From NCBI RefSeq assembly GCF_050947875.1, contig NC_134574.1:104769469-104833468 (forward strand): a stretch of 64,000 nucleotides of DNA. The letters are read 5' to 3'. The notes under the pieces are model-generated. The model was not told where the DNA came from and searched no databases. It was given only the letters and a program-made list of their open reading frames with translations. Shown one piece after another: positions 34,760 to 45,650 of this stretch (position 1 is its first letter; each line of letters opens with the position of its first letter). A program made the translations under genes and the position numbers. This DNA is from Dermacentor variabilis (taxonomy: Eukaryota > Arthropoda > Arachnida > Ixodida > Ixodidae).

Positions 34760-35136
34760 CCCTGGGTTCAACTCCTCTGGCAGTTGCCATGCAATCTGTG
34801 CCGCTATGCATCTGTCCCCAATACGACGTCGAGGGCGAAGTTCTCCGGACAGCACCGAACCAGCTGGACTCTAGACCATTTTCTTTAGTGAAGATCCTTG
34901 GACTCTGGCTGTTCGCGTCGATGGCACAGAAGGCCACGAAAGTGCTCTTGAAAGACCTCAAGTCGACAGCTCTTGAGAACCATGTGTAGACTCGGTGCTA
35001 ACCTTCCACTGTTCTCTCTCTCTCCTCTCCCTCTCTCTGCTCTCCCTCTCTCTTCATCCCCATACCCTTTCCCTTAGTGCAGGGTAGCAAACCCGACGTG
35101 CGTCTGGTTAACCTCCCTGCCTTTCCTGTCTTCTAT
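34760..35136 (+). pseudogene. I-clade LINE 3' end (ORF2 terminus and 3' UTR)
   Basis: The forward frame ending at 34989 finishes LDSRPFSLVKILGLWLF...VLLKDLKSTALENHV, which aligns with the ORF2 terminus at 18.83 kb (LDNRPLSVATIF...GLLRFMKDTGLDKRL). A pyrimidine-rich stretch (35010-35060) and the 3' UTR block AGGGTAGCAAACCCGAC... TCTGGTTAACCTCCCTGCC follow, as at 18.64-18.72 kb. Strongly 5'-truncated; no tail duplication found. Confidence 0.65.
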
Positions 35137-35369
35137 TTCTCGTACTGTCTATGGATGTGCCCGCTTCGTCTGGCCATCAAAAGGCCGAGCGCAATCGAGA
35201 AGGACATGGCAGCAACACAAGCGGCGGCAGGCGGAGCCCGATTCGACCGACCCCGATTACGGAAACGCGAGTTACGCGCAACCGTATGGTAATAGCACAC
35301 ATATGCTTGTGCGTAAGCTGCGCTCACGAAGTTAAATACCACTCAAATTGAAACGAAGTGAAACGTCGC

Positions 35370-37330
35370 TCATTTATTTTATTTATTTATTTGGTCATAC
35401 TGTTAACCCTCCAGTGAGGGTCGTTACAGGGAGGGAAGAAGAACATATACATTTCATAAACACTTCAATGAGCAATCATGAATCAGAATTCAAAATTTGT
35501 ACATCATTTTTCAAAAACATATCGACACCCAGCTCAAATTGCTGCACGTTCACACTCTCCACAACGTCACTTGGCAGTTTATTCCATAGTTCAATTATAT
35601 CAGGAAAAAAGGAAAACCGATATACATCCGTACGTGTGTTAATAGGTTGTAGTACCCTGCTGTGGTTTTTTCGTGAACCATGTTTTAGAGGCGCTTTCAC
35701 ATAATGTGCCTTATTTATTTTTAATGCCCCTTGCATTATCTGAAAAAAAAAGTTTGAGTCGATGTTTTATTCTTCTCATTTCCAGCGTTTCTAATTCACA
35801 CTGCTGTATCATCTGTGTAACCGAGTCAGTACGGCGATACTTGGAGCATATGAAGCGTGCTGAAATCCGCTGAATCCTTTCCACTTTCTTTTTTAAGCAT
35901 TTTTGGTGAGGGCTCCACACAGCATTCGCATATTCCAGAACTGGTCGTATAAACGTTTTGTAGGCGACCAATTTAATTTCTTTAGTCGCACCTGGAAGCT
36001 TTCTCCTAAGGAAGCAGAGCTTTTGGTAAGCCTTCGAACAGATATTCTCAATGTGAATACGCCAGTCTAGATTATGCGTCACTGTCACCCCTAAATATCG
36101 GAAACTCTGTACCTCGACCAAGGCATTTTCTCCTATATTATATTCAAATCTGATAAAGTTCTGTTTTTTAGTTACGTGAGTGTATGTAGATTTTTTAAAA
36201 TTAATTACCATGCCCCAACTTTGGCACCACGAGTTTAATGATTGCAGGCAGCTGTTTAGTTTAATCTGATCTTCCTTGCAGGTTACACGCGTGTAAATTA
36301 AGCAATCATCGGCAAATAGTTTAATTTTTACAGGCGGATCAACACTAGAAGGAATATCATTAATATACAATAAAAACAATATCGGACCTAAAACAGACCC
36401 CTGCGGCACTCCAGACGCAACTTCACACTTCCCCGATTCACTTTTCCCGATTCTGACCCTTTGAAAGCGGTTTGTTAAATATGCCTGAATCCACAATACT
36501 ATACTTTCACTAATTCCTAGGCTTCTCAATTTGGAAAGCAGTTTATCATGGGCAACTTTATCAAATGCCTTCATAAAGTCTATACATACAACATCTATCT
36601 GTTGGCATTCATCTATAGCTTTACAAAGGTCATGTACAGTTTCGATTAACTGTGTCACTGTCGAAAGGCCAGATCGGAAACCGTGCTGGACTGGGCATAA
36701 TAAATCGTTTTTTTCTAAGAAATACAGAATATGTCTAGCTATTGCATGCTCTAGGACTTTACAGCACACAGAAGTGAGCGAGACTGGTCTATAGTTGTTT
36801 GCACATAGCCTATTGCCACCTTTAAATATCGGAATGACGGTGGCATCGCGCCAGTCCTGAGGTACTGAATGATCCCGCAAAGATTTTTCGAATAAAAGCT
36901 GCAAATAATACGACATCCATTCAGCGTACCGTTGAAGAAATGCCGTCGGTATTTCATCTGGGCCACACGATTTTTTTGCGTCCAACGTAAGCAAATGTTT
37001 GAACACGCCCTCCCTTGTAATGCGTAGGTCTTCCATTGGGTATTGTATTGCGCAGACTAAAGGATCATCGTGACTATCACATCTATCCTTGGTGAAAACT
37101 GATTGGAAGAACTGATTAAGTGCGTTTGCAATATCTTTTTTTTCTGTCATGACTACGTCGCCATCCGCTATCTGTTCTATTTCATCCTTTCTATCTGTGA
37201 AATAGCGCCAAAACTTTTGTGGCGAGCATTTGAGGAATTAAGGTAGTCATCTTTTAAGATTCCCTCATGCTTCGTTAGTCTTTAGATTCACGCCCAATTC
37301 GCGACATTTATCAGTGAATTCCAACTGTAA
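35370..37330 (-). mobile_element. CR1/L2-like LINE, 5'-truncated
   Basis: Minus-strand reverse transcriptase ORF2 with a short 3' UTR (35375-35475) ending in a (AAAT)n tail (AAATAAATAAATAAAATAAAT), the microsatellite-type tail of CR1/L2 elements. Endonuclease and ORF1 are absent; upstream of 37150 the frame continues as FWRYFTDRKDEIEQ and, after a shift near 37240, as HEGILKDDYLNS, then is lost. Confidence 0.85.
35476..37150 (-). pseudogene. LINE ORF2 reverse transcriptase, nearly open, one homopolymer frameshift
   Basis: 479 uninterrupted codons from 37150 to 35711, the best-preserved polymerase here. Blocks: GPDEIPTAFL (about 63-72), NNYRPVSLTSVCCKVLE, HGFRSGLSTVTQL, VVCIDFMKAFDKVAHDKLL (motif A, Asp191/197), SGVPQGSVLGPILFLLYINDI (motif B), KLFADDCLIY (motif C, Asp281-282), SFRYLGVTVT and thumb. 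A run of nine A on the plus strand (35743-35751) coincides with a phase change; the other frame then carries the terminal block FFPDIIELWNKLPSDVV and stops at 35476. The polymerase active site appears intact. Use of the first ATG is arbitrary, because homologous sequence continues upstream. Confidence 0.9.
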
Positions 37331-38640
37331 AAGCAGGCGATATCAAGACCGAGCGCTGCGACAGCGCAGAAAAAGCGGCCACGCTATCGTATCAGACCGA
37401 AACGACCCACGACGACAAATGCGAGGAAGTTCGAAACCGAACTCCTCGTCCAGTCACGGCAGGTACTGATAGGGCACGTTTTCGAAAGCAAGCAGGTGCG
37501 GCTGTCAGGTGAGGATTTGCCGCGGCGCGCTGTTATTCGAACTTAGTCGCACACTGACACGCAGCGAGACGCGCTCATTATCGATATTGCCTCGATTGAC
37601 CTTTGGAATTTGATGATAAATGTATTGAACTAGGCGCGACTTTCGAGAATTGAAAAAAATATGGGTGTGCATTAACATGTGACGACTTTCAAGAGTAATG
37701 TCTAGACCCAAAGCGCAAATAAAACAGTTGAACATTTAAATAATGACAAATGAACATTTGTCATTATTTTCATGGTGCTCATGTTGTTATCGCAAAAGTC
37801 TGTCCCCCTCGCCGAGGAACGGGTCTGCAAAAAACCACGTTCGCCACGGTCACTAGTCTCTGATAAAAAGTCTGTTTCGTCTTAAAAAAAAAAAAACTCG
37901 CCCTGTGTACTAGGAAGACCATACTGTGTTCGGGCATATTAGAATAATAAAATGCATTGTTTACCAGAATATGTGTTGCGTCTAAATATGAACTACACAA
38001 CAGCTGCTTGACCTTACAAATAGTTTAGGGATGCTTCTAAATAATGCTAAAAAGGTTCCGAAGCTCCAGGTATGTTATTAATTTGTACATGTAATATATG
38101 CGTGGAAAAACTGAAATGCAGTTTCTTTGCTTTTTATCATACCGTGCAGTAATGTTAACAACGAGGAATAGTATGTGGCGAATCTGTGAGGCAATGATTT
38201 TTTACCGTGTCATATTTGATGCAGCAACGCAGTTTTGGTTTATTTTGTAGAGGTGAACTGATAAAGTTTGTCGTGGAACACCTAATTTTTGCAAGGAAAC
38301 AGATGTAAATTTTTACTAGACTATGCTGTTTATCAGCAAGACTATTCTGGGCAATACATCAGACACTGAAAATGCCAGCAGTTCTGTTAAGCATAGCGTG
38401 GGACAGGCCTAGTTTCTAGAGTTAAAGACCAGAGCAGCAACAAAAACCTATCGGGGCAACACGAAAAACGCTTACCTCGTTCTCGCGTGAAGCTCTCAAA
38501 GCATACACAAATCAAAATTCCAAATAAAAGGAAGCACACTAAAACTGCTACCTACACAGTCTATTAATTATTTTGTGCAAGATAGCGCCACCAAATATTA
38601 AACACATTTGTACTACCTACGGCAGGGAAAAAACACCGCA
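37331..38640. other. No recognisable feature except one inverted repeat
   Basis: AT-rich; a 15-bp perfect inverted repeat at 37738-37769 is listed separately. Confidence 0.4.
37738..37769. repeat. Perfect 15-bp inverted repeat with 2-nt spacer
   Basis: AAATAATGACAAATG, spacer AA, then its exact reverse complement CATTTGTCATTATTT. Confidence 0.85.
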
Positions 38641-38657
38641 GCTATCGCATCAAGGAA

Positions 38658-38887
38658 CCCGCATTGGTTGTTCAGTAGCTACGGTGTTGGCCTGCTGAGC
38701 ACGAGGTCGCAGGATCGAATCCCGGCCACGGTGGCCGGATTTCAATGGAGGAGAAATGTTAAGACACCCGTGTATTTAGATATATGTGCACGTTAAAGAA
38801 GGTGGTCGAAATTTCAGGAGTCCTCCACTACGGCGTGCCTCATAATCAGAAAGTGGTTTTGGCACGTGAAAGGCCATAATTTATTGT
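38658..38887 (+). mobile_element. tRNA-derived SINE (Ruka-like), copy 3
   Basis: Head TACGGTGTTGGCCTGCTGAG, B box GGATCGAATCC, body GTGCACGTTAAAGAAGG, TCCTCCACTACGGCGTGCC, TTTTGGCACGTGAAAGGCC. Flanks TATCGCATCAAGGAA (38643-38657) and TATCGCATTGAGGAA (38888-38902) form a 15-base duplication with two differences, so the insertion is somewhat older than copy 2. A few bases are deleted in the CCCAGGTGG part. Confidence 0.88.
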
Positions 38888-38902
38888 TATCGCATTGAGG
38901 AA

Positions 38903-39663
38903 ATACATTTTTTTAGTTTTTTAAAATGTTTGTCAGTTTTTTTAAGATGCAAATGTCTTTATGGTCATCAAATCTGCCTGTAATAGCATGATGTTTCACA
39001 AGTTATGTGCAAGCATTCGCCTGCAAAATCGTGATGGTGCGTTTCTTTAGATTACTGAGCTTTGTTTGGGCGTTTCCCGCCTAGACAAAAGGCTACCTAT
39101 ATTTTTCAGCGTATCGTGTACTTCCTCTTGTCTTTTGTCCGGGTTGCGCTGCCCACCCATAGGAACATGTCGAATCACCAACTCGCCCAGCTTATGTTAA
39201 TTCAGAATAGAATCTCCTGCACTGCGGAGATTACAACCTTACATTTGGTTTCTTTTCTCTATCCCACTGGCCCCACAATTAATTAGGTGCATGTTTACAC
39301 AAGCCGCAAACCATGTCTCGTTCTTTACTTAATTATAGTGTTAAAAGCTCTACATCTATGTAAGGTGCAGTTGAAGTTTGTACAGTATTTGAGGATCACA
39401 TTATTACCGAAACCTGACCAACAAATAACGCATATAGCGACAACACAGCCTAATACCGTGAAAATAAAAGCAAAACACATAAAGAAACATCATGATAATG
39501 ACAGAAAGTTGATAACCCTCTGAAACTGAGGCTCACAAAAAAACTAACCACTCCTCCGGTTTGTATGAACTTGGGCGGTAAAATATCTTCACATGACAGC
39601 AATTTCTGCGATGTAATATTTCTTGGTTTTCCTCAAAACATTCGGGGTTCAGTTTCTTATAAC
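38903..39663. other. No recognisable feature
   Basis: AT-rich sequence between two SINEs. Confidence 0.4.
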
Positions 39664-39897
39664 TGGCTACGGTGGCTTAGCGGCTATGGTGTTCCGCTGC
39701 CAAGCACGAGGTCGCGGGATCGATTCCCGGCCGCGGCTGCCGCATTTTTATCTGGCAAAACACGCAAGAACAACCGTTTCCCGTGCATTCGGGGCACGTT
39801 AAAGATGCCCTGGTTGTCGAACTTAATCCGGAGCCCCCCAGTACGGCATGCCCAATAATCAAATCGTGGCTTTGGCACGTAAGAAAATCCAATTATT
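39664..39897 (+). mobile_element. tRNA-derived SINE (Ruka-like), copy 4, diverged subfamily
   Basis: Full head GGCTACGGTGGCTTAGCGGC with A-box character, B box GGATCGATTCC, then a body distinct from copies 1-3 (TCTGGCAAAACACGCAAG, GTGCATTCGGGGCACGTTAA, CCCTGGTTGTCGAACTTAAT, CCAGTACGGCATGCCCAATA). Shared plan but many differences, so a subfamily or an older copy. No target duplication identified. Confidence 0.8.
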
Positions 39898-41219
39898 CAT
39901 TCCATTTATTGCAAGCTTCGTTCGCGACCGAACATGAGCGCGCAATTTCACCTATGCTCAACATCCTCCACAGAAACAAGCGGGAACCGAGCAGTCAAGG
40001 CACTCTGCCATGAACTATGCTACTGCGGCGGCGTAAAAGGCTGTCGACTCTTAAAAGTCTAGACCTCTCACAAAGTGCTTGGCGCTTCCTTACCTCGCCG
40101 CATTTTTCGCCATGCCGCTTTCGATTGCAAGTTCCTGGAATGCCTAAGGTAACTCGCGCGGGAACGCAGGAAGATTCCGCAGTTGATGAATTAGTCGAGT
40201 GTTCTGGTTTCCCCTGCAAATTTCTAAGAGTCATGCGTTGCTCTCCTAATTTTACATTTTCCTGTTATAGAAGAAACAATTTTCTTTCGCTCGTAGGAGC
40301 TGGATTATTTTTCCCTCGATCCGTTCCCTGAGGCCAGAATTGCTCTCGCATAATTCTCACAGGGGAACTCCGCAGCTGGCTGTGACGAATTCTTTGAGCG
40401 CAATAATGTCACACAAAATAAAAAGAAAACAAAAACTGCGCATCCGTGCAAAGTAATCAAAGTGCGCGTACAATATAGTGTGTCCCGACCAGAACCTTTG
40501 CATTCCGGTTTTTCGTAATAATAAGAAGCCATACCACCAGACCTCTCATTGTTTACAAGTTATTAGAATGCCGTACATTTCATCACTAGCTCTGAGCGCT
40601 CTCACTTTAAATAAATTGTTATAAATATAGTGCTATACTAATTATGATAGATCACCAACAAGCCCGGTCCCACACATTGCTTAAATATATTGCTGAGCTT
40701 ATTTTAAATAACACAGATTATACAGCCTGAAATGTTTTTTTTTGTCACCGTGAAGTTTTCCCAACTCAAACAATATGCTGCAAACGAGAAATGCAATGAT
40801 TAATAAATATATATACACGTTTATGCACACACAACTATGTTCGCTGAGGGCGCTCAAAGCCCCGATGTAACCTGGTGTATCCAAATACTCTTTCTATAAA
40901 AATTTACTGCAGCACTGATGATCCCAATATACGATGGGCATTAATCGTGAGTTCGTGGACAAGGCTGTCTCTATGAGAAAATCTCTGAATAATCAATCAA
41001 TGCGATAAATTACTTATGCTCCTGCGAACTAGAGACAACCAATGGTTTCTTTCGGCCAGCGTGTTACAGATCACTTTATTAATGCGACTGGCATTTTTGT
41101 CTATTTCAGGCGTTATGAGCCTATCTATCATCTACTTAAACAGATGTTCATAGTGCTGCAAATGCTACTGTGGTGTCCGGTGACAGTATGCGGTGACAGC
41201 GAGCGACTGCGATAGTATG
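39898..41219. other. No recognisable feature
   Basis: No coding motif or repeat recognised. Confidence 0.4.
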
Positions 41220-41375
41220 TCTACGCTTCTTTCTTTCTTTATCTCTACTTTGTTATCACTTTATCTCCTCTCCCCTCTCTCCCCAGCGTAGGGTAGCAAA
41301 CCGGATCTTCCCCTCTAGTTCAACTCCCTGCCTTTCCCCTTTCCTCTTTCTCTCTCTCTGTATCTCTCTAGTTAG
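41220..41375 (+). mobile_element. I-clade LINE 3' UTR fragment
   Basis: Pyrimidine-rich stretch followed by CCAGCGTAGGGTAGCAAACC, a gap, then CAACTCCCTGCCTTTCC and a (TC)n tail. The block order matches the 3' UTRs at 18.64 kb (minus) and 35.0-35.13 kb (plus). No coding part, so an extremely 5'-truncated insertion. Confidence 0.6.
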
Positions 41376-42474
41376 CCAGCTAGATAGCCGCGTGAGCTAG
41401 CCCAGTGGCACAAGTTTTCTATCAGCTTGAGGCACTGAGCTTTGCTCGTGGTCGTCATGCGGCGTGGTAGGTCCATAATCGTCATTCTAGCTTGGCCACC
41501 TCACTCTGGTCATACCGTTATTCTCACGCCTACCACGCGTTTTCAATGGAGTGATAAGTCTACGCTGGAGATTGGTAAACTACATAACATAGTGTCCGAG
41601 TGTCGTTTTCCGGTCTCTTGAATTTCTCGATGTTGCAGTCTACGAGACACAAACTCAGCACGCAAAGCCCTAGTAAACTCGAAACCGAGTAGCGTCGTTC
41701 CCCCAGCGTCTTGTTATGCACCGAAAAGAGAAAAAGACAAGCAAGAAAAACAATCCTTGTCCGCAATTTCCCCACCTCGTCGACACAGCAATGCGACGGT
41801 ATTCTGTCGTCTGCTCCTCTGAGATCACGTGGGCGCTCCACCAAGCATATAAACTCACTCTATATCGCGTAGGAGCAAAGAAAAACTTAACAAAAAAAAA
41901 TAAAGCCGTTCTCGAATTGTTCCACACGCAGCCATGCGATCGAGGCAGGAACATGACGCGGCGTTAGCTATTCGTTCCAGGAGACACGCTCTGCGTCGCC
42001 GAACGCCGTCTCTCCTAAATCCCGCCGCCGGCCATTCTTTCGAGATTTGCCACTCCAGACGTTGTCTCTAAACGTGCTGGCCAGCTCGCCGCAGTCTTGC
42101 AGAGCCCCGAGGCAACAATGCCTTCTGCCGGTAGAGAGAGAGAGAGAGAGATGGTACAAGCACTTTGCATTGAGAAATCGTCCGGAACAAGCAGAGCGCC
42201 TGCGTCAGCATCAAGCGTATTCGAAGAGTTCGATGTCCTCCCTACAGATAAGAACAGCGTCGCAAACGGCGAGTCATTTTTTTTTTCCGAGTGTGAAAGA
42301 AGACCGCGAAAACACGCAAAGTGGCCGTGCGACTGCCCGCCCGAGGCACTTTTACGTGTATTCGGGGAGCTTCTTTCACGCTTGGAAATAAAAACATCAT
42401 TTATGTAGCACATATTGAGCAACAGAAAGCTGTATCGAAAGCTTCTTTTGTCGATGTACAATTTTGTCATTAAC
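41376..42474. other. No recognisable feature, with a short (AG)n run
   Basis: (AG)n lies at 42132-42151. No coding motif. Confidence 0.4.
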
Positions 42475-42680
42475 ACTTGTCTAATTCTAATTCTTGTCTA
42501 ATTTTGACATATTGAGAAGTTGATTAATTCATTGAAACGAATTTCTTAATTAGGCGGAATGCAAAAAAAGGTAATAAGAGTATTTCCAAGCGACTGCAAA
42601 CAATCATTACCTTGGTTTTGTACCGCGACGTAGCATTTGCATATTTTTGAAGTTTGACCCTAGTTAAGTGAAAGATCCTG
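42475..42680 (-). mobile_element. Possible fold-back element fragment
   Basis: Segment with TAATTAGGCGGAATGCAAAA and GTACCGCGACGTAGCATTTG that resembles one arm of the arthropod fold-back/long-TIR repeats of the kind seen at 56.97-57.82 kb. From general impression only; no partner arm present. Confidence 0.25.
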
Positions 42681-42763
42681 TGTAAGCGGTCGTCATTTTT
42701 GTATGTGTATTTCTCTCTCTCTCTCTTTGTCTTTTTTTCTTAGTAAAGCCGATGCCTAATTTT

Positions 42764-42948
42764 CACTATACATAGTATGTACGTACGTCATTCAACGATA
42801 CTCCGCGACTTCCGGTTTACGGCAGCGCCATCTTGGGGAACCTATAGGTCTATGCGCCCGCGTGTTGAAAAGTACTCCAAGATGGCGGAGGGTAGGGGAA
42901 GCAGACGGCAGCAGCGGATATGACGTGACGTGCATACTATGTATAGTG
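42764..42948 (-). mobile_element. Small terminal-inverted-repeat element (MITE-like), copy 2
   Basis: 185 bp bounded by CACTATACATAGTATG and its inverse CATACTATGTATAGTG; the inverted repeats run about 27 bases with three mismatches. Reverse-oriented relative to copy 1 (11641-11820), sharing GACTTCCGGTTTACGGC and CCTATAGG blocks. The interior holds two opposed motifs, GCCATCTTGG (42827-42836) and CCAAGATGGC (42877-42886). Non-coding. Confidence 0.78.
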
Positions 42949-44216
42949 TAGGCACTGTGCGCATGCTTGATTTTTCTTCATTTTTACGTGCACTTTCATT
43001 TACTTTCACTTCATTTTACCCCTTTAGCATCTTCCTTGCGTCTGGGTCATTTGGCATTCATTTTTTTCTTCGTGTTGCCATCCATACTGTTGCTGTACTA
43101 ATTAAAAACCGGCGATAACGGTTCGCTAAACTTCGTGGAGTTTTTGTCGTCATTGTTGTTGTTGTTGCTGTTTCATTTCATTCCGAGACAACAAATATAT
43201 CCAAGAAAATTTCTTCACTTTTCTACTCAGTTCATTTTTCTATTCTCTACTCAATAGCGTAAACAAATTGAACAACGGTAGGAGCATCACCGGGGCTCTG
43301 CCTCCCCGCGTTCCTCGTGAATCGCGAGGTTGCCTACCGGTGAGATTGATTACGTACTTCAGAACATCTTTTCTGGCCTACAACAAAATTCACTCAAATT
43401 AAGGTTTCTACATAACAATACGACAGGTTGTTGCGCATAATGAGCTATTTCACGTATTGTTTCCAGATGTTCTTAATTGTCTAAATGTGAGTTTTGCCAA
43501 ATTTGGAAACAATTTTCTGTAAAAGTACTCGATCTCGTAGTCGAACATTATTCCTTGCTAAATCATAGCCATGGAATAATATGGTATCAGCCTAATATGG
43601 CTAAAACGTTAACACTATATATGAAAGAAATGATGAAAACGGATATCTTTCTTTTTGACCGAGCCAATTAGTGGCGGGAAATTAATGAATGTGTTTACCT
43701 ATGACACCGCGGAAAAGAACCACCCCAGTGGTATATCCTGAAATAACATTTATCATTGTACCTAGTTCCACACATTATTACTAGAAACATTATATACCTC
43801 CAACCAACTGTTTCTTCTCCACGGCAACTTCAAGGAGCGTTTGCGTCACCGAGAAATTGTTTTTGAAAAAAAGAATCGGCGATGGTCACTTTTGGGGTCT
43901 GGGGCGTTCTGCCTGGAATGACACATTGTATTTAGAAAACTCCGACAATGCGCGTCTGGTATTCCAAGTACGGCATGTGGATAACAGAGATGCCGATTAT
44001 TCTTGGGCAACAAGATAAACCACGGGGGTGGAAGCTTTTTTTTTTCTAACGAACCGCCAAAATGTACCTCCTGTGGCCAAGTTGAATAATGACTAACCTG
44101 AAGGCTACTAACGATAGTTCACGGACAACACATTTCTTAAATCTCTTTGCAGGTGGTCTATCATTCCATTCATTTTTACAGCATGCCGCATGGTAACCCA
44201 GGATAATAATGAAACC
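42949..44216. other. No recognisable feature
   Basis: AT-rich, no coding motif. Confidence 0.4.
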
Positions 44217-44265
44217 AGATGCGTTGGTCAAAAGCGTGTAGTTTGGGTGAGTTGGTATGTCATGG

Positions 44266-44446
44266 CTGTTTAAGGCTTGTAGCGCAGCTCGGAAGAGCAA
44301 CAAAGGAAGGAGGTAGGGGTAATCAAAGGGAACGGAAAAACACAGTGAGCGCTGGTGTTAGCGATCACTCTGTTTTCCGTTCCCTTTGATTACCCCTACC
44401 TCCTTCCTTAGTTGCTCTTCCGAGCTGCGCTACAAGCCTTAAACAG
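44266..44446. repeat. 181-bp near-perfect palindrome (hairpin-forming)
   Basis: Left arm from CTGTTTAAGGCTTGTAGCGC through GTAGGGGTAATCAAAGGG pairs with the right arm from CCCTTTGATTACCCCTAC through GCGCTACAAGCCTTAAACAG with only one or two mismatches in about 75 bases; the centre (44341-44372) is itself partly self-complementary (AGTGAGCGCT against AGCGATCACT). CAGATGCGTTGG occurs on both sides (44217-44228 and 44444-44455). Not a terminator; origin discussed in findings. Confidence 0.95.
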
Positions 44447-44455
44447 ATGCGTTGG

Positions 44456-45174
44456 GTCCGCACTGGCCCAACAGAGTGGACTATTGGGAGTGACGGGAGA
44501 AGGTGAGGCACGAAAGGTTTTCAGCAATGATATAAACAGTGTAGAAGCAGTAACACCAGCAAAAGTGATGGCGAGATTTGCTGTGTTTTCTTCTTAACTG
44601 TACGCACAGGTGCAATTGAAGTTCGAAGGAAAGTGGAAGAGTTACCAGGGGAAAATAAGTTGTAGCAGCACACGGTCTATTAAAGCACATACCATTTGGA
44701 GAGAGAGAAAGAGCGATAGATACAGACCGACAGAGACAAAAGGAAAAGAAATAGCATCAGGCCACAGAAGAAACGCTCATGTGGTTAATGGTACCCGAGG
44801 CAATAAGCAAGCAGCGCGCAGTCTGCGTGATCATTTCCACCATACTCAGGATTGCGATGCTTCCTGGTGAGCATCGGAAGCAACCGTTTTCGCCTTTCGA
44901 AACTGATTACTTTTTCTTTCATCGCATCTTCTCCGTGTGATTTTGACGACTGGCATTTTTTTACTCCTTTTGGGGCTCCATGACCAAATCCAATGCCGGT
45001 GCTGATTAGTGCTAGCTGATTAGACGTTCAGTACTTTGAGCCGCTAAGGCTCACTAGGAAACGTGCGTGAACTTTTTTAAAGAGAAGCTTTATTCGTCTG
45101 TACCCCCCTCCCTCCCGGCACCTTTCTATTTTGGGGAGAGAAGGGGGAGCAAACGCGAGCTCCGGGCAGACTGG
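44456..45174. other. No recognisable feature
   Basis: Unique-looking sequence, no coding motif. Confidence 0.4.
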
Positions 45175-45650
45175 ACCGGTATCGTCTTACGGAGTCTACA
45201 AAGCAGGCCGTTTAGCGAAAGCATGCGGCGTGCTCTGTAGACTCCGTGAGACTATACCTACTAAAGTTAAGCTGCTCCTTTACAATGCACTATTCTTTGC
45301 ATTGCATTTAATGCATTGCCACCTTGTGTGGTGTACTACCTCAAAGCAAAATATCAGTAAATAATTACTCCTACAAAAAAAGCCTGTTCATCATATCGCA
45401 AACGCGCCATTCGACGCACATACATTTGAACTATTTTCGAAGTTTAATATCATTTGTCCTAGCAAGTTTATATGAAGTTAACATTGCCCTAAAATACCAG
45501 AGGTACTTTAAGTATAACAGTGAAGCGTTCTTGGGGTTGTGCAACCTAACAGAACCAACAGACATATCCTCTAACATTAGGGAAACAGAGAGATGGCTGC
45601 TACCACTCTTCCGTACAAAAGCTTTAGAAAGTGAGCCCTTTTTGTAGCTT
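45175..45650 (+). pseudogene. Jockey/CR1-like LINE ORF2 C-terminal fragment
   Basis: The frame 45131-45364 contains AGRLAKACGVLCRLRETIP, KVKLLLYNALFF and CHLVWCTTSKQNISK, the thumb-region phrase 'xLVWGTTxxxNxxxL' of Jockey/CR1 reverse transcriptases. After a shift near 45365 a neighbouring frame gives LLLQKKPVHHIANAPFDAHT, and a third NIALKYQRYFKY and RTKALESEPF before a stop at 45647. Three frames in one 470-bp fragment show decay. The catalytic domain is missing. Confidence 0.72.

Noticed and set aside
39664..39740. Functional tRNA gene in the SINE head
   Set aside because: A and B boxes are present, but the sequence runs on into the SINE body without an acceptor stem.
44046..44597. Two genes on opposite strands sharing an N-terminal sequence
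   Set aside because: The shared FRAALQALN start is simply the palindrome read from both arms.
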